Shown: positions 17,140-26,326 of the stretch, in pieces | Layout: each line of letters starts with the position of its first letter | Position numbering within the stretch: the first letter of the stretch is position 1 | Assembly (NCBI GenBank): GCA_964591455.1 | Contig: CAZQDZ010000002.1 | Location: forward strand, 134,295-198,294 | Length of the DNA: 64,000 bases | Source: RFSX01 sp964591455 | Lineage (GTDB): Bacteria; Bacteroidota; Bacteroidia; Chitinophagales; Saprospiraceae | Reading direction: 5' to 3' | Made by a program: the position numbers and the translations under genes | The notes under the pieces: generated by a model | What the model was told of the DNA's origin: nothing | The model's input: the letters and a program-made list of their open reading frames with translations, nothing else | Database searches by the model: none

Positions 17140-19533
17140 ATGAAAATTCTACTAAATCTACTAGGTATACTCTTACTCCTCCCATCTTTATATGCTCAAA
17201 ACAGTGTTTCGGGCCGCATTACGGATGACAAAGGAGAAGGCATCTTCTTTGCCACAGTAGCGTTGTATTCCGCCAGCGACAGCACAATTGTGCTAGCAGA
17301 ATCTTCAGATAATGAAGGGTATTACCTTATAAAGGACCTCAAAGATGGCGAGTATTATATGGTAGCATCTATGCTGGGTTATGCTGATAATACGATTAAT
17401 ACAATCTCGATTCCTGGTGCAAACGCCTCTTTAGATATGACCTTGTCTTCAGATGCGGCACTACTGAGCACTATAGAAATCGTGGATAAAGCCCCTCTGA
17501 TGGAGCAAAAGGCAGATAAATTAATCGTCAATGTAGATGGAAACATAACCAATACAGGCGGCAGTCTGCTGGATGTAATGAAAAAGGTCCCTGGAATGAT
17601 AGTTATTAGAGATAGACTCAATTTAGCTGGATCTGGCTCGCCAACAATCTTACTTAATGGTAAGAGCACGCAGTATATGGATATCCAATCTCTCTTAAGA
17701 GATATGCCTGGGGATAATATAAAGAAAGTAGAAATTATACATCAGCCAGGTGCGGAATATGAAGCATCAGGTAAGGGCCCAATTATCAATATCATCTTGA
17801 AAAAGAATAGTCTGTTTGGGACCAATGGTTCCGTGAGTGTAGGTGTAGGAAAAGGCAATCGACTTTGGGATTATAATACGGGCTTACAATTGAGTCACTA
17901 CGCTGGTAAGCTCAATATTTCAGGGGGGATAGGATACGCCAGAAATGCCTGGGCGGAAGAACTACAAATCACCAGAAACCTTACGAACATTACGGAAGAG
18001 GTAAATGGCAATTACTCGCAAAACAATCTAGAGTTAGCCACTCCTGATACCTATAGAGCCAATGTCCGATTGGATTATGATATAACAGACAGACATCGTA
18101 TCGGATGGTCTTCTAAGGTCTATGTCAACAATAACCAATATGAAGCAAACAATGATACCGAGGTAGATCTATTTCAGTCCTCTGCTCAAGATTATACATT
18201 GAATTCTATCAATGATATCGATAGGTCATGGCAATACTATTCTTTAAACCCCTATTACATATTTGAAATAGATACTTCTGGACAAAAGCTAGAACTGGAT
18301 TTTAGCAATGCCAGATATCAGACACAGAGTTATAATACGCTGACAACAAGCAATAATTTGGACTCTCTTTCTTTTGGACAACGATATGACCAACCGGGAG
18401 ATACAAGAATTACGGCGATCACCTTAGACTATAGCAAACCACTGAGCAAAGTCTTTGACTTCAAAACAGGATTGAAATATAGTGAGGCGAATTTGGACAA
18501 TAATTTACAAGCAGAACAGCGCAGTAGTTCCATTTGGTTTTCTAATCCACAGCAAAGTAATCACTACCTCTTTGACGAACGCATCATGGCTGCCTATGGC
18601 AAGCTATCTTGGGTCAGTGGCAAGTGGTCAGGGACTGCAGGTCTGCGATATGAGGACAGCCATTCAGTAGGTAATTCTTTGACATTAGATTCTATACAAG
18701 TCAGAGATATAAAAAAGTTGTTTCCTAGTTTTTCTTTATCTAGAGAATTAGTAGGACCGCTAAAGTCTACCCTTTCATACAGTCGTCGTATAGATAGACC
18801 AAGATATTCTTCACTTAACCCCTTTGTGTACTATATTGATCCTTTTACCTCAGAAAGAGGCAATCCTAATTTAAGACCTCAACTGACTCACAGTGCTAAG
18901 TTCACGTTGACCTACGAGGGCCAACCCTTCTTTAATGTAGAATACAAACATTCTACTGACGCCATCGTAGAAGTGACAGAACAAGAAACTAATAACGAAG
19001 AAGCCTTTAAAACGAATGTCAACTTTGAACTTCAAAAACAATTCAGTACAAGCCTGTTTTTTCCATTGGATTTTATTCCAGGCATAACAGGCTACTCTGG
19101 TGTTATTATGAGCAGAAATAGTTATGATTCTAATTATATAGGTGATCTGTTTCTTCAGTCAAGATGGAATACGACGGCATTCTTACAAGCACAATTTGAA
19201 TTGCCTGGTGATATACAAGGCGAATTGGGCGGATGGTTTACAAGTGGATCACAGGAAGGTATTTTCCAATCGGAGTACCTATATGGTAGCAGCTTTGGAT
19301 TATCTAAGAAGTTCTTGGATAGAAAACTAAAAGCGAGCATAGGGGTAGAGGACTTTCTTTATCGATTCTGGCATGCAAGTGTGGACTACCAGCAAGACTT
19401 AGAACTGGTATTTGGATGGCAGGTACCTACTATCAGCGCAAAGGTGTCATACAAATTTGGTAATCAACACCTCAAGTCTAAAAAGAAAACCCAAGGCAGT
19501 GCTTCAGAAGAGTTGCGTCGGGCACAACAATAA
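17140..19533 (+). CDS. Outer-membrane receptor, carboxypeptidase-regulatory domain plus TonB-dependent-type barrel
   Basis: 797 residues. Signal peptide (to about 20), CarboxypepD_reg-like domain (SGRITDDKGEGIFFATVALY ... GYYLIKDLKDGEYYMVASMLG, about 22-105), then a plug-like region (LLDVMKKVPGMIVIRDRL, GSPTILLNGKS, IKKVEIIHQPGAEYEASG, about 140-215) and a large barrel of the OMP_b-brl_3 type. The barrel ends in HLKSKKKTQGSASEELRRAQ rather than the usual aromatic C-terminus, so about 25 extra residues follow the last strand. The family is TonB-receptor-like and may import or sense a ligand; the ligand is not predictable. It stands alone and is followed by a bidirectional terminator. Confidence 0.88.
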   Translation: MKILLNLLGILLLLPSLYAQNSVSGRITDDKGEGIFFATVALYSASDSTIVLAESSDNEGYYLIKDLKDGEYYMVASMLGYADNTINTISIPGANASLDMTLSSDAALLSTIEIVDKAPLMEQKADKLIVNVDGNITNTGGSLLDVMKKVPGMIVIRDRLNLAGSGSPTILLNGKSTQYMDIQSLLRDMPGDNIKKVEIIHQPGAEYEASGKGPIINIILKKNSLFGTNGSVSVGVGKGNRLWDYNTGLQLSHYAGKLNISGGIGYARNAWAEELQITRNLTNITEEVNGNYSQNNLELATPDTYRANVRLDYDITDRHRIGWSSKVYVNNNQYEANNDTEVDLFQSSAQDYTLNSINDIDRSWQYYSLNPYYIFEIDTSGQKLELDFSNARYQTQSYNTLTTSNNLDSLSFGQRYDQPGDTRITAITLDYSKPLSKVFDFKTGLKYSEANLDNNLQAEQRSSSIWFSNPQQSNHYLFDERIMAAYGKLSWVSGKWSGTAGLRYEDSHSVGNSLTLDSIQVRDIKKLFPSFSLSRELVGPLKSTLSYSRRIDRPRYSSLNPFVYYIDPFTSERGNPNLRPQLTHSAKFTLTYEGQPFFNVEYKHSTDAIVEVTEQETNNEEAFKTNVNFELQKQFSTSLFFPLDFIPGITGYSGVIMSRNSYDSNYIGDLFLQSRWNTTAFLQAQFELPGDIQGELGGWFTSGSQEGIFQSEYLYGSSFGLSKKFLDRKLKASIGVEDFLYRFWHASVDYQQDLELVFGWQVPTISAKVSYKFGNQHLKSKKKTQGSASEELRRAQQ

Positions 19534-19544
19534 GATAAGAATAA

Positions 19545-19577
19545 AAGAGGCTGCCATATTAAATTATGGCAGCCTTT
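19545..19577. terminator. Bidirectional terminator between convergent genes
   Basis: GGCTGCCATA (19549-19558) pairs with TATGGCAGCC (19565-19574), with A-run and T-run on either side. It serves both the receptor gene on the plus strand and the cupredoxin-like gene on the minus strand. Confidence 0.85.
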
Positions 19578-19581
19578 GATA

Positions 19582-20382
19582 TTAATTACCTTTTTTCATC
19601 ATTTTCTCTTTCTTCATGCCGTGGCTTTTATCCATCATCTTACCTGATACAGTGAGGTTATACTCAGCAGTAGGATTAAGTGGGCAGAAGTACACATATT
19701 CGCCTGGCTCAAGTGAGACTACTTGAGACATAGAAGTAGAGCCAGTTTTTACAGGGCTAGTGACATAAGCTTCTTTGATATGATTAGCAGGATCTGTTTT
19801 GCCTTTTGGGGCTAACACAAAGCCAACATCATGACCGACGCCTTGATTAGCGATAACAAACTGATAGTCACCAGGCTCAAGGGTTAATGACTTGGTTGTA
19901 AACTCTCCTTTAGTCTGAGTTAATTCAACCTTGCTTACTTTACCGTCTTTCATCATTTTTTCCTTCATCATTTTGTCCCCTTTCATACTGTGACCCTTAT
20001 CCATCATCTTACCTGATACAGTGAGGTTATATTCAGCAGTAGGGTTTAATGGGCAGAAGTACACATAGTCGCCAGGCTCAAGTGAGACTACTTGAGACAT
20101 AGAAGTAGACCCGTCTTTAACTGGGCTAGTGACATAAGCTTCTTTGATATGGTTAGCAGGATCAGTTTTGCCTTTAGGCGCTAATACAAATCCGACATCA
20201 TGACCGACACCTTGATTAGCGATGACAAACTGATATTCACCTGGCTCAAGCGTTAGTGACTTGGTGGTAAATTCTCCCTTGGTCTGAGCTAAATTAACCT
20301 TACTGACTTGTGCTTGTGCATTAGTTACCGCAGCGACTAACACTATAGCAGCTACTAGTTTAATTTTGTTGATTATTGACAT
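19582..20382 (-). CDS. Secreted protein with two tandem cupredoxin-like domains
   Basis: 266 residues from the ATG at 20382, which gives the signal peptide (IINKIKLVAAIVLVAAVTNA); an upstream in-frame start at 20502 adds an implausible leader. Two almost identical domains of about 90 residues (VSKVNLAQTKGEFTTKSLTL ... YNLTVSGKMMDK) are separated by a Met/Lys/His-rich linker, and a similar Met/Lys tail ends the protein. Each domain has GVGHDVGF and YFCPLNPTAEYN, giving the His and Cys of a type 1 copper site. The second His expected a few residues after the Cys is absent; the nearest Met is in GKMM. The Met-rich linkers could bind Cu(I). A periplasmic copper protein or a non-copper blue-fold relative are both possible. 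Confidence 0.8.
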   Translation of the reverse strand: MSIINKIKLVAAIVLVAAVTNAQAQVSKVNLAQTKGEFTTKSLTLEPGEYQFVIANQGVGHDVGFVLAPKGKTDPANHIKEAYVTSPVKDGSTSMSQVVSLEPGDYVYFCPLNPTAEYNLTVSGKMMDKGHSMKGDKMMKEKMMKDGKVSKVELTQTKGEFTTKSLTLEPGDYQFVIANQGVGHDVGFVLAPKGKTDPANHIKEAYVTSPVKTGSTSMSQVVSLEPGEYVYFCPLNPTAEYNLTVSGKMMDKSHGMKKEKMMKKGN

Positions 20383-20629
20383 TTCTTTATTAATTATTTT
20401 AGACAATTTATTTCGAACACAAAATTGTACCAATAAAAGAGTTACTCTCTCACCAATTTTTCCTTTTGAGTCATCAATATTTCCCATTTGGTCAAAAGAC
20501 AAATGCGGACAAAAAACAATGAAAAATTCGTGAACATTTTTGAATACTTAGAATCCGCTCAACAAGCATGTGACTGATAAGCACCTCTAGTCTATCATAA
20601 ATTATAACTTAGTTCTATCTTCATCTTCT

Positions 20630-21646
20630 ATGAACATATCTAAATCAGATCTGCTTGTCATTGCCTTGTATTTTGTTATAGCCATACCAGTTACAGTTGC
20701 TGATGCTTGGAATGAAGATCATTCATGGACAAACCTTGCCGGATCTACTATAGTTTATGTGATTTTTACACTGCTTGCCACCTACCTTATCGCCTATGTT
20801 TTGTTACCAAAGTACTTGCCGCAAAGGCAATACATATTACTTTTTCCTCTTATCGTATTGGTACTTGTGGTATTGGGGTCAGTAGAAGTAATATTATATA
20901 GGATAGTGGAGCTGGACTCCCTTTCCCAAGTATCCCCTTCCAAAGTATTATCAAACTTAGTCAAGCCAGGCTTATGGGTATGGGGGTTAATTTCTTCAAC
21001 AGAGAATGCTGGACTTTTGATTGCCATAATAATGGGCAAACGATTTTTCGATGCGCAGCTGACCTTACAAGAAAGAGAGAAGGAGAAAAAGGAAAACGAG
21101 CTCCGATTATTAAAGTCCCAGATAGATCCACACTTTTTGTTCAACAACCTGAACACATTGGATGCTCTAATAGATACAGATTCACAGAGAGCAAAAACCT
21201 ATGTCAATAAGTTATCCCAGCTGTACAGATTTCTTATCAGAACCAAAGATGATGAAGTGGTCCTATTGGAAGAGGAACTCACATTTGCGGAAAATTATAT
21301 CTATCTCTTAGAACAACGGTTTGGCAATGCGTATCAATTTGACATACAAAATCAGGTAGATATAGATAATGCTTTTGTTCCTCCTGGGGCACTACAAACG
21401 TTATTAGAAAATGTCGTCAAACATAACATCACAAATAATACGGATCCCATCAGAACCGACATCAACATTTCCAATGAGACAATTACGGTAACCAATACTC
21501 TTAGAAGAAAAAGCACCAATGCCGATTCTTATGGAATTGGTCTCAGTAATCTAAAAGCCAGATATAAGTTATTAAGCAACCTTCCAATTAAAATCTCGGA
21601 TGATACACACTTCCAAGTTGTGCTTCCAATTATCAAAAGCATTTAA
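20630..21646 (+). CDS. LytS-type sensor histidine kinase
   Basis: 338 residues. Four hydrophobic helices in the first 140 residues, a short coiled coil (QLTLQEREKEKKENELRL), then the His_kinase domain with LLKSQIDPHFLFNNLNTL, whose histidine (about 168) is the phosphorylation site. The ATP-binding half is compact: PPGALQTLLENVVKHNI and SYGIGLSNLKARYKLL. This is the usual LytS/YehU pattern in Bacteroidota, where it signals to a LytTR regulator encoded directly downstream (2-base gap). The input is unknown; there is no extracellular sensor domain, so the membrane helices themselves may sense. Confidence 0.92.
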   Translation: MNISKSDLLVIALYFVIAIPVTVADAWNEDHSWTNLAGSTIVYVIFTLLATYLIAYVLLPKYLPQRQYILLFPLIVLVLVVLGSVEVILYRIVELDSLSQVSPSKVLSNLVKPGLWVWGLISSTENAGLLIAIIMGKRFFDAQLTLQEREKEKKENELRLLKSQIDPHFLFNNLNTLDALIDTDSQRAKTYVNKLSQLYRFLIRTKDDEVVLLEEELTFAENYIYLLEQRFGNAYQFDIQNQVDIDNAFVPPGALQTLLENVVKHNITNNTDPIRTDINISNETITVTNTLRRKSTNADSYGIGLSNLKARYKLLSNLPIKISDDTHFQVVLPIIKSI

Positions 21647-21648
21647 TA

Positions 21649-22404
21649 ATGAAAGTCATTATTCTAGAGGATGAAATTCCAGCATATGAGAAATTATGGC
21701 GATTGGTCCAGCAGTATATTCCTGATGTAGAACTCGTGGGATGGGGGCGGTCAGTGACCGAAGGAATGCAATTAATCACCAAGGATGTCGACCTGATATT
21801 CTCAGACATCGAATTGCTAGATGGGCCTTCGTTTAATATATTTGCGAACAGTAGTATTTCGACGCCTATTATTTTTTGTACAGCTTTCGACAACTTCCTA
21901 TTCAAAGCTTTTAAGACTAACGGCATCGCTTACCTATTAAAACCCTATACAGAAGAACACTTTACGGAAGCGCTGAAAAAATATCGTTCCCTTTTCGGGA
22001 AAACCCAAACCATAGACAAGAATTTACTGCAAGAGTTGCGGGCTATAGTAGAAGTCGAACAAAAGGATTATAAGACTAGATTTTCTATAAAGAAAAAGGC
22101 AGGTATCAAGATTCTGAACACGGATAGTATTACTTCTTTTGAAGCCAATGGGGATTTTTGTGTCGCTTATGATGAAGCTGGCGACAAGCATGTAGTGAAT
22201 TACACGGTAAGTAAAATAGAAGAAAGTATGAACCCCAAAAAATTCTTCAGAATTAACCGAAGTGAAATCATTAATATCGATTATGTCCAAAAGATAGAAC
22301 CTCACTTCAAGAATAGGATGGCCATTTCACTCACCAAGAGAAAAGACATTATCTACACCAGCACAGCCAAAACACCATCTTTTCGTAAGTGGTTGGATGA
22401 ATAG
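21649..22404 (+). CDS. LytTR-family response regulator
   Basis: 251 residues. Receiver domain 1-120 with acidic pair EDE at 7-9, phospho-acceptor Asp about 53 (LIFSDIELLDG), and Lys about 98 in AYLLKPYTEEH. LytTR DNA-binding domain in the C-terminal half (GIKILNTDSITSFEANGDFC ... MNPKKFFRINRSEIINIDYV). It is coupled to the LytS-type kinase by a 2-base gap. LytTR proteins bind direct repeats upstream of target promoters; targets cannot be told from this window. Confidence 0.93.
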   Translation: MKVIILEDEIPAYEKLWRLVQQYIPDVELVGWGRSVTEGMQLITKDVDLIFSDIELLDGPSFNIFANSSISTPIIFCTAFDNFLFKAFKTNGIAYLLKPYTEEHFTEALKKYRSLFGKTQTIDKNLLQELRAIVEVEQKDYKTRFSIKKKAGIKILNTDSITSFEANGDFCVAYDEAGDKHVVNYTVSKIEESMNPKKFFRINRSEIINIDYVQKIEPHFKNRMAISLTKRKDIIYTSTAKTPSFRKWLDE

Positions 22405-22429
22405 GGTACTTATATAAAGCGACAGTAAG

Positions 22430-23611
22430 TTACGCTATCTTATCCAAGCCATTTTTCAAGTCGGCTATCAAATCTTCTGGGTCTTCCAGGCCAACGGATA
22501 TACGAACGAGACCCATGACAATGCCCATCGCCTTGAACTTTTCTGGTGGCAATTCTTTGAGATAACTTATGGCGGGTGCATAGACCAAACTATCATGCCC
22601 ACCCCAACTTACGCCTAGGCTGAATAGCTGTAACCCATTAACAAAGGTTTTGATGCTGAGCAAGACATCAGTATTCAACTCAAAACTCAACAAGCCACTG
22701 TATCCAGTCATTTGTGCTTTACCTAAGTCATACTGCTCGAAGCTTTTCAGTCCTGGATAGTATACTTTGCTGACCATAGAATGATTTTCTAGAAATGTGG
22801 CCACAGCCATAGTATGCGCTTGTATTGCTTTCATTCTAATGGACAAGGTGCGGAGACTTCTAAGAACCAACCACCCCTCAAAAGGCGCCATCTTTGCCCC
22901 AAGTAGTTCATGTTCTTTATTTAATATGGCATCTGTTGTCTGACGATCACTGACCACCACCCCGGCTACTATATCACTATGGCCCGCCAGATATTTGGAT
23001 ACAGAATGCACCTCTATATCGATACCCATCGTCAATGGTTTTTGGAATATCGGCGAAGCCCAAGTGTTATCTATTACTGTCTTGATGTTATGTTGTTTTG
23101 CCAGCTTTGATATGGCTCTGATGTCCTGCAAGGTCAAGGTCAACGAGGCCGGACTTTCCAGATAGATTAGGGTCGTATTATCTTGTATGGCCTCCTCGAA
23201 TGCAGATACATTACGACCATCCACAAACGTCACTTCCACATTAAATTTAGGGACAAGGTAGGTGCTGATGAAGGTAGTCGCTGGTCCATATATATCCTTC
23301 AGCGTTATCATATGGTCTCCAGCGTTGACACAGTGAAGGATAGCACTGGTGATGGCGGCCATCCCAGAAGCACAGAGTTTTGCTTTTTCTCCCCGGCACA
23401 AGGCGGCGATTTTCTTTTCAGCTACCTCTACCGTCGGATTCATTAGACGAGAATATATATGCGCTGAGTTCTTATGGTCAAAAGCTTTGTCTATCTCATC
23501 CCATCCATCAAAAGTAAATAAGGAATTTTGATATATAGGAGGAACCACTGACCCGTACTGATCTTGGTATTCGTCATAGTTGAGGATGGTGTCATCTTTA
23601 AGATTGGCCAT
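22430..23611 (-). CDS. PLP-dependent trans-sulfuration family enzyme (Cys/Met metabolism)
   Basis: 393 residues of the aspartate-aminotransferase fold, Cys_Met_Meta_PP family. Visible: YSR at about 53-55 (phosphate of the partner subunit), CASGMAAITSA near 80-90 (PLP phosphate), DNTWASP at 181-187, and SVSKYLAGHSDIVAG with the Schiff-base Lys about 206. This family includes cystathionine gamma-synthase, cystathionine beta- and gamma-lyases and methionine gamma-lyase. I cannot fix the substrate: the protein is related to lyases by its LGAKMAPFEGWLVLRSLRT stretch but no specificity residue settles it. Monocistronic. It is divergent from the glycosyltransferase gene at 23736. Confidence 0.88.
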   Translation of the reverse strand: MANLKDDTILNYDEYQDQYGSVVPPIYQNSLFTFDGWDEIDKAFDHKNSAHIYSRLMNPTVEVAEKKIAALCRGEKAKLCASGMAAITSAILHCVNAGDHMITLKDIYGPATTFISTYLVPKFNVEVTFVDGRNVSAFEEAIQDNTTLIYLESPASLTLTLQDIRAISKLAKQHNIKTVIDNTWASPIFQKPLTMGIDIEVHSVSKYLAGHSDIVAGVVVSDRQTTDAILNKEHELLGAKMAPFEGWLVLRSLRTLSIRMKAIQAHTMAVATFLENHSMVSKVYYPGLKSFEQYDLGKAQMTGYSGLLSFELNTDVLLSIKTFVNGLQLFSLGVSWGGHDSLVYAPAISYLKELPPEKFKAMGIVMGLVRISVGLEDPEDLIADLKNGLDKIA

Positions 23612-23735
23612 TGTAGTTATTTGTAATCAACTTACGAATAAAAATGAGCTATATAAATATCAAGTATGATTAATTCTAGAAATCAGTGAATTCTTTCTTT
23701 TGATTCATAACCTTTGGGGCCAAGTAAGATACTAT

Positions 23736-24839
23736 TTGGATAAAAAGAAGATCATATTAGTAGAACCGTTTTTTACGGGCTCCCACAAAAAGTGGGCGGA
23801 ACAACTTGCCTACCATAGCAAGCATCATATAGATATTTTGTCATTACCAGGGCGGCATTGGAAGTGGCGTATGCATGGGGCGGCCATTACTTTAGCAGAA
23901 AGTGTCTCAGCGCTAAAGGACAAACCTGATTTGTTTTTAGTCACTGACATGATACAGCTTTCAGTTTTCAAAGCACTTATCAGCGCCCGCTTCCCTAAGG
24001 TTCCAATAGTAATATATTTTCATGAGAATCAGATCACTTATCCTTGGTCCCAGACTGACCCTGACCTCAGCCTCCGCAGAGATAACCATTATGGGTTTAT
24101 TAATTACACTTCTGCGCTTATAGCAGATTTAGTCTTATTTAATTCTCACTTTCACATGCAGTCTTTTCTGGATAGTCTCCCAAAATTTTTACACCAATTT
24201 CCAGACCATAAGAATTTAACGACAATAGAAACCATTAAGAATAAATCAAAGGTACTCTATGTTGGTATAAATAAACCCAATCTAATTGTACCTAGAAAAG
24301 AGAAGGAACCTAAAACAATTCTTTGGAATCATCGATGGGAATATGATAAGAATCCAGAGCTCTTTTTCAAGCTACTCCAACAAATTAAAGCAGAGAAAAT
24401 TAAATTTTGTCTTATAGTCGTAGGAGAATCTACCCAAAAGCATCCGGCCATTTTTAATAAGGTCAAAGAGATGTTTAGAGAAGAGTTAATACATTTTGGA
24501 TATGTCGATGACTTAGAAAAGTATTTTCAATTGTTACAAGTATCAGACCTCTTGCCAGTGACAGCGATACAAGATTTTTTCGGGATTAGTACAATAGAGG
24601 CAATAGCTTATGGTGTCCATCCTCTTTTACCCAACAGGTTGGTTTATCCAGAGCATATTCCAGAAGAGCAAAAAGGGGTTTGCTTGTATGACACAGATGA
24701 AGACCTATATCAGAAGATGAAGTCCTTTCTTACAAGCAGTAAGCCCTCAATAGATTTCTCTTGGGTTGAGCGATATTATTGGGATAATTTAATTGAAGAG
24801 TATGATAAAGTGTTTAACAGACCAATTCGCGTATGCTAA
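23736..24839 (+). CDS. DUF3524 glycosyltransferase, tRNA-queuosine alpha-mannosyltransferase type
   Basis: About 367 residues from the TTG at 23736; an in-frame TTG at 23700 would add 12. No ATG precedes the conserved start KKIILVEPFFTGSHKKWAEQ, which is the N-terminal DUF3524 motif. Further hallmarks: LPGRHWKWRMHGAA, VIYFHENQITYPW, ALIADLVLFNSHFHMQSF and the GT-B C-terminal half with ILWNHRWEYDKNPELFFKLL and QDFFGISTIEAIAYG. Relatives such as human GTDC1/QTMAN mannosylate queuosine in tRNA-Asp, so a tRNA modification role is inferred. Assignment to the family is strong; a non-ATG start is unusual. The 3' end overlaps the convergent gene at 24836 by 4 bases. Confidence 0.87.
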   Translation: MDKKKIILVEPFFTGSHKKWAEQLAYHSKHHIDILSLPGRHWKWRMHGAAITLAESVSALKDKPDLFLVTDMIQLSVFKALISARFPKVPIVIYFHENQITYPWSQTDPDLSLRRDNHYGFINYTSALIADLVLFNSHFHMQSFLDSLPKFLHQFPDHKNLTTIETIKNKSKVLYVGINKPNLIVPRKEKEPKTILWNHRWEYDKNPELFFKLLQQIKAEKIKFCLIVVGESTQKHPAIFNKVKEMFREELIHFGYVDDLEKYFQLLQVSDLLPVTAIQDFFGISTIEAIAYGVHPLLPNRLVYPEHIPEEQKGVCLYDTDEDLYQKMKSFLTSSKPSIDFSWVERYYWDNLIEEYDKVFNRPIRVC

Positions 24840-25432
24840 TGGCAAAAGCTCTTATCCAGAAATGCAATCTCTTTTTCCGTTAGCGTTCCACTATTAATTA
24901 GCTCCTTATAATTTTTCATAGCAAACTCACAACCATATGACTGGGAAACACACATAGCTATCAGGGATTGGTTATACGCAATTAAAGCTTGTTTGTCCTT
25001 AGGGAATAAATCTAATGCATCTGAAAAGTAAGAATGCGCAACAACGAACTTCTTTTTTCTGTAGACTTTGTATCCACTATAAATATATTGTTCAAATAAT
25101 TTTCTATTGTGATACTGAGTTTGATACGATAATATGTGTTTGTATTCTTTTCTAGAAGAATTCACGATACTGTCCATTTTTTTAATCCCATAGAAATAGA
25201 GAACACCAAATAAAGATAGAGTAAACCCTAGTGTGATTGCTGTCTTTAAGTTTCTAATTCTTGAGAAATGAGCTTCAGATTTATCTGGCTTTACAGGTTT
25301 GGGTTGTATCGTAACCTGAGACAACCTAGAGGAACTGTGATTGTAAACGGAGTCGAAGTAGGTGTTTTTACTGGAGGTTCTTATCCTTTCGTTTTCTCTG
25401 TAGACCGAACGATTGCTTGACATAAATCCCAT
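24836..25432 (-). CDS. Membrane-anchored hypothetical protein
   Basis: 198 residues. A polar, serine-rich N-terminal tail of about 60 residues, one membrane helix (ITLGFTLSLFGVLYFYGI, about 69-87), then a helical C-terminal region (YHNRKLFEQYIYSGYKVYRK, AHSYFSDALDLFPKDKQALI) that resembles one or two TPR units. Topology is therefore probably cytosolic tail, one pass, helical periplasmic domain. No family is recognised. It overlaps the convergent glycosyltransferase by 4 bases. Confidence 0.7.
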   Translation of the reverse strand: MGFMSSNRSVYRENERIRTSSKNTYFDSVYNHSSSRLSQVTIQPKPVKPDKSEAHFSRIRNLKTAITLGFTLSLFGVLYFYGIKKMDSIVNSSRKEYKHILSYQTQYHNRKLFEQYIYSGYKVYRKKKFVVAHSYFSDALDLFPKDKQALIAYNQSLIAMCVSQSYGCEFAMKNYKELINSGTLTEKEIAFLDKSFCH

Positions 25433-25602
25433 AGTAGACAGATTTAAAATGCAAACATTAGGAATGGCGTAACAGGTTTCACATGGTATACGATATCGAC
25501 CAACATTGAGAAAAACGCGATTAATCTTATATTCTAATCAAGCATGAAGAGAAATAATATATGGAATAACAATTGTATCTTCGGCAAGCACGGACTGAAA
25601 TT

Positions 25603-26187
25603 ATGCAGCAACTCACAGGCCTATATATCAAAAAACTCTTTGACCCTTACTTCGAAGCACCTATATCTGTGTGGGAGGACTTTTCCAAGAAGATGATTCA
25701 TCGTTCTTTTAAGAAGAATGAGATCATAAAGGATGTGGATGAGACTGAGAAGTATATCGACATTATTATAGAGGGTTCTATCGGGGTGTTTTTATGGACG
25801 GATAACCATGCCCGATGTGTAGATTTGTTCTATGAAGAAGATTTTAGTTGTGACTATATGTCTTATCTAGAGAACAAACCGAGCGAACTATTTACACAGG
25901 CCCTTGAGAAGACAGAAGTGTTCTCTATATCCAGGCAGAACATAGAGGCACTCTATGATGATAATGTGATTGGTCTTAAAATCATGCATGCTGCATCAGG
26001 CTCTCTCTTTGTACACAAGCAGCAACAACAAATAGCCCTACTCACTCAAACTGCAGAAGAAAGGTATAAATCAATAATGGAGGAAACACCTGAAATTCTA
26101 CAAAGGACAGCCTCTAAGCATATCGCTTCATATCTAGGGGTGACACCAGAGAGTCTAAGTAGGATTAGGAATAAGTATTTAATCTAG
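25603..26187 (+). CDS. Crp/Fnr-family transcriptional regulator
   Basis: 194 residues from the ATG at 25603 (an in-frame TTG at 25573 would add ten). N-terminal cyclic-nucleotide-binding-like barrel (FKKNEIIKDVDETEKYIDII, VFLWTDNHARCVDLFYEED) and C-terminal helices ending HIASYLGVTPESLSRIRNKY, the recognition region of this subgroup. The phosphate-binding cassette residues (RxE) are not visible, so cAMP binding is unlikely. Bacteroidota carry many such regulators near redox or stress genes. Neighbours give no clue; it stands alone. Confidence 0.85.
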   Translation: MQQLTGLYIKKLFDPYFEAPISVWEDFSKKMIHRSFKKNEIIKDVDETEKYIDIIIEGSIGVFLWTDNHARCVDLFYEEDFSCDYMSYLENKPSELFTQALEKTEVFSISRQNIEALYDDNVIGLKIMHAASGSLFVHKQQQQIALLTQTAEERYKSIMEETPEILQRTASKHIASYLGVTPESLSRIRNKYLI

Positions 26188-26326
26188 ATTGTGGTTTAGA
26201 ATAAACTTAGTCTCATATTTTCTATATTAAATAAGAATCATAACGCATCTATACGATTATTATCACAAGAATAACAAGTACCTAAAGTCTCATGACACTA
26301 TGTAGGAGTGGTTACAGAAAAGGTGA

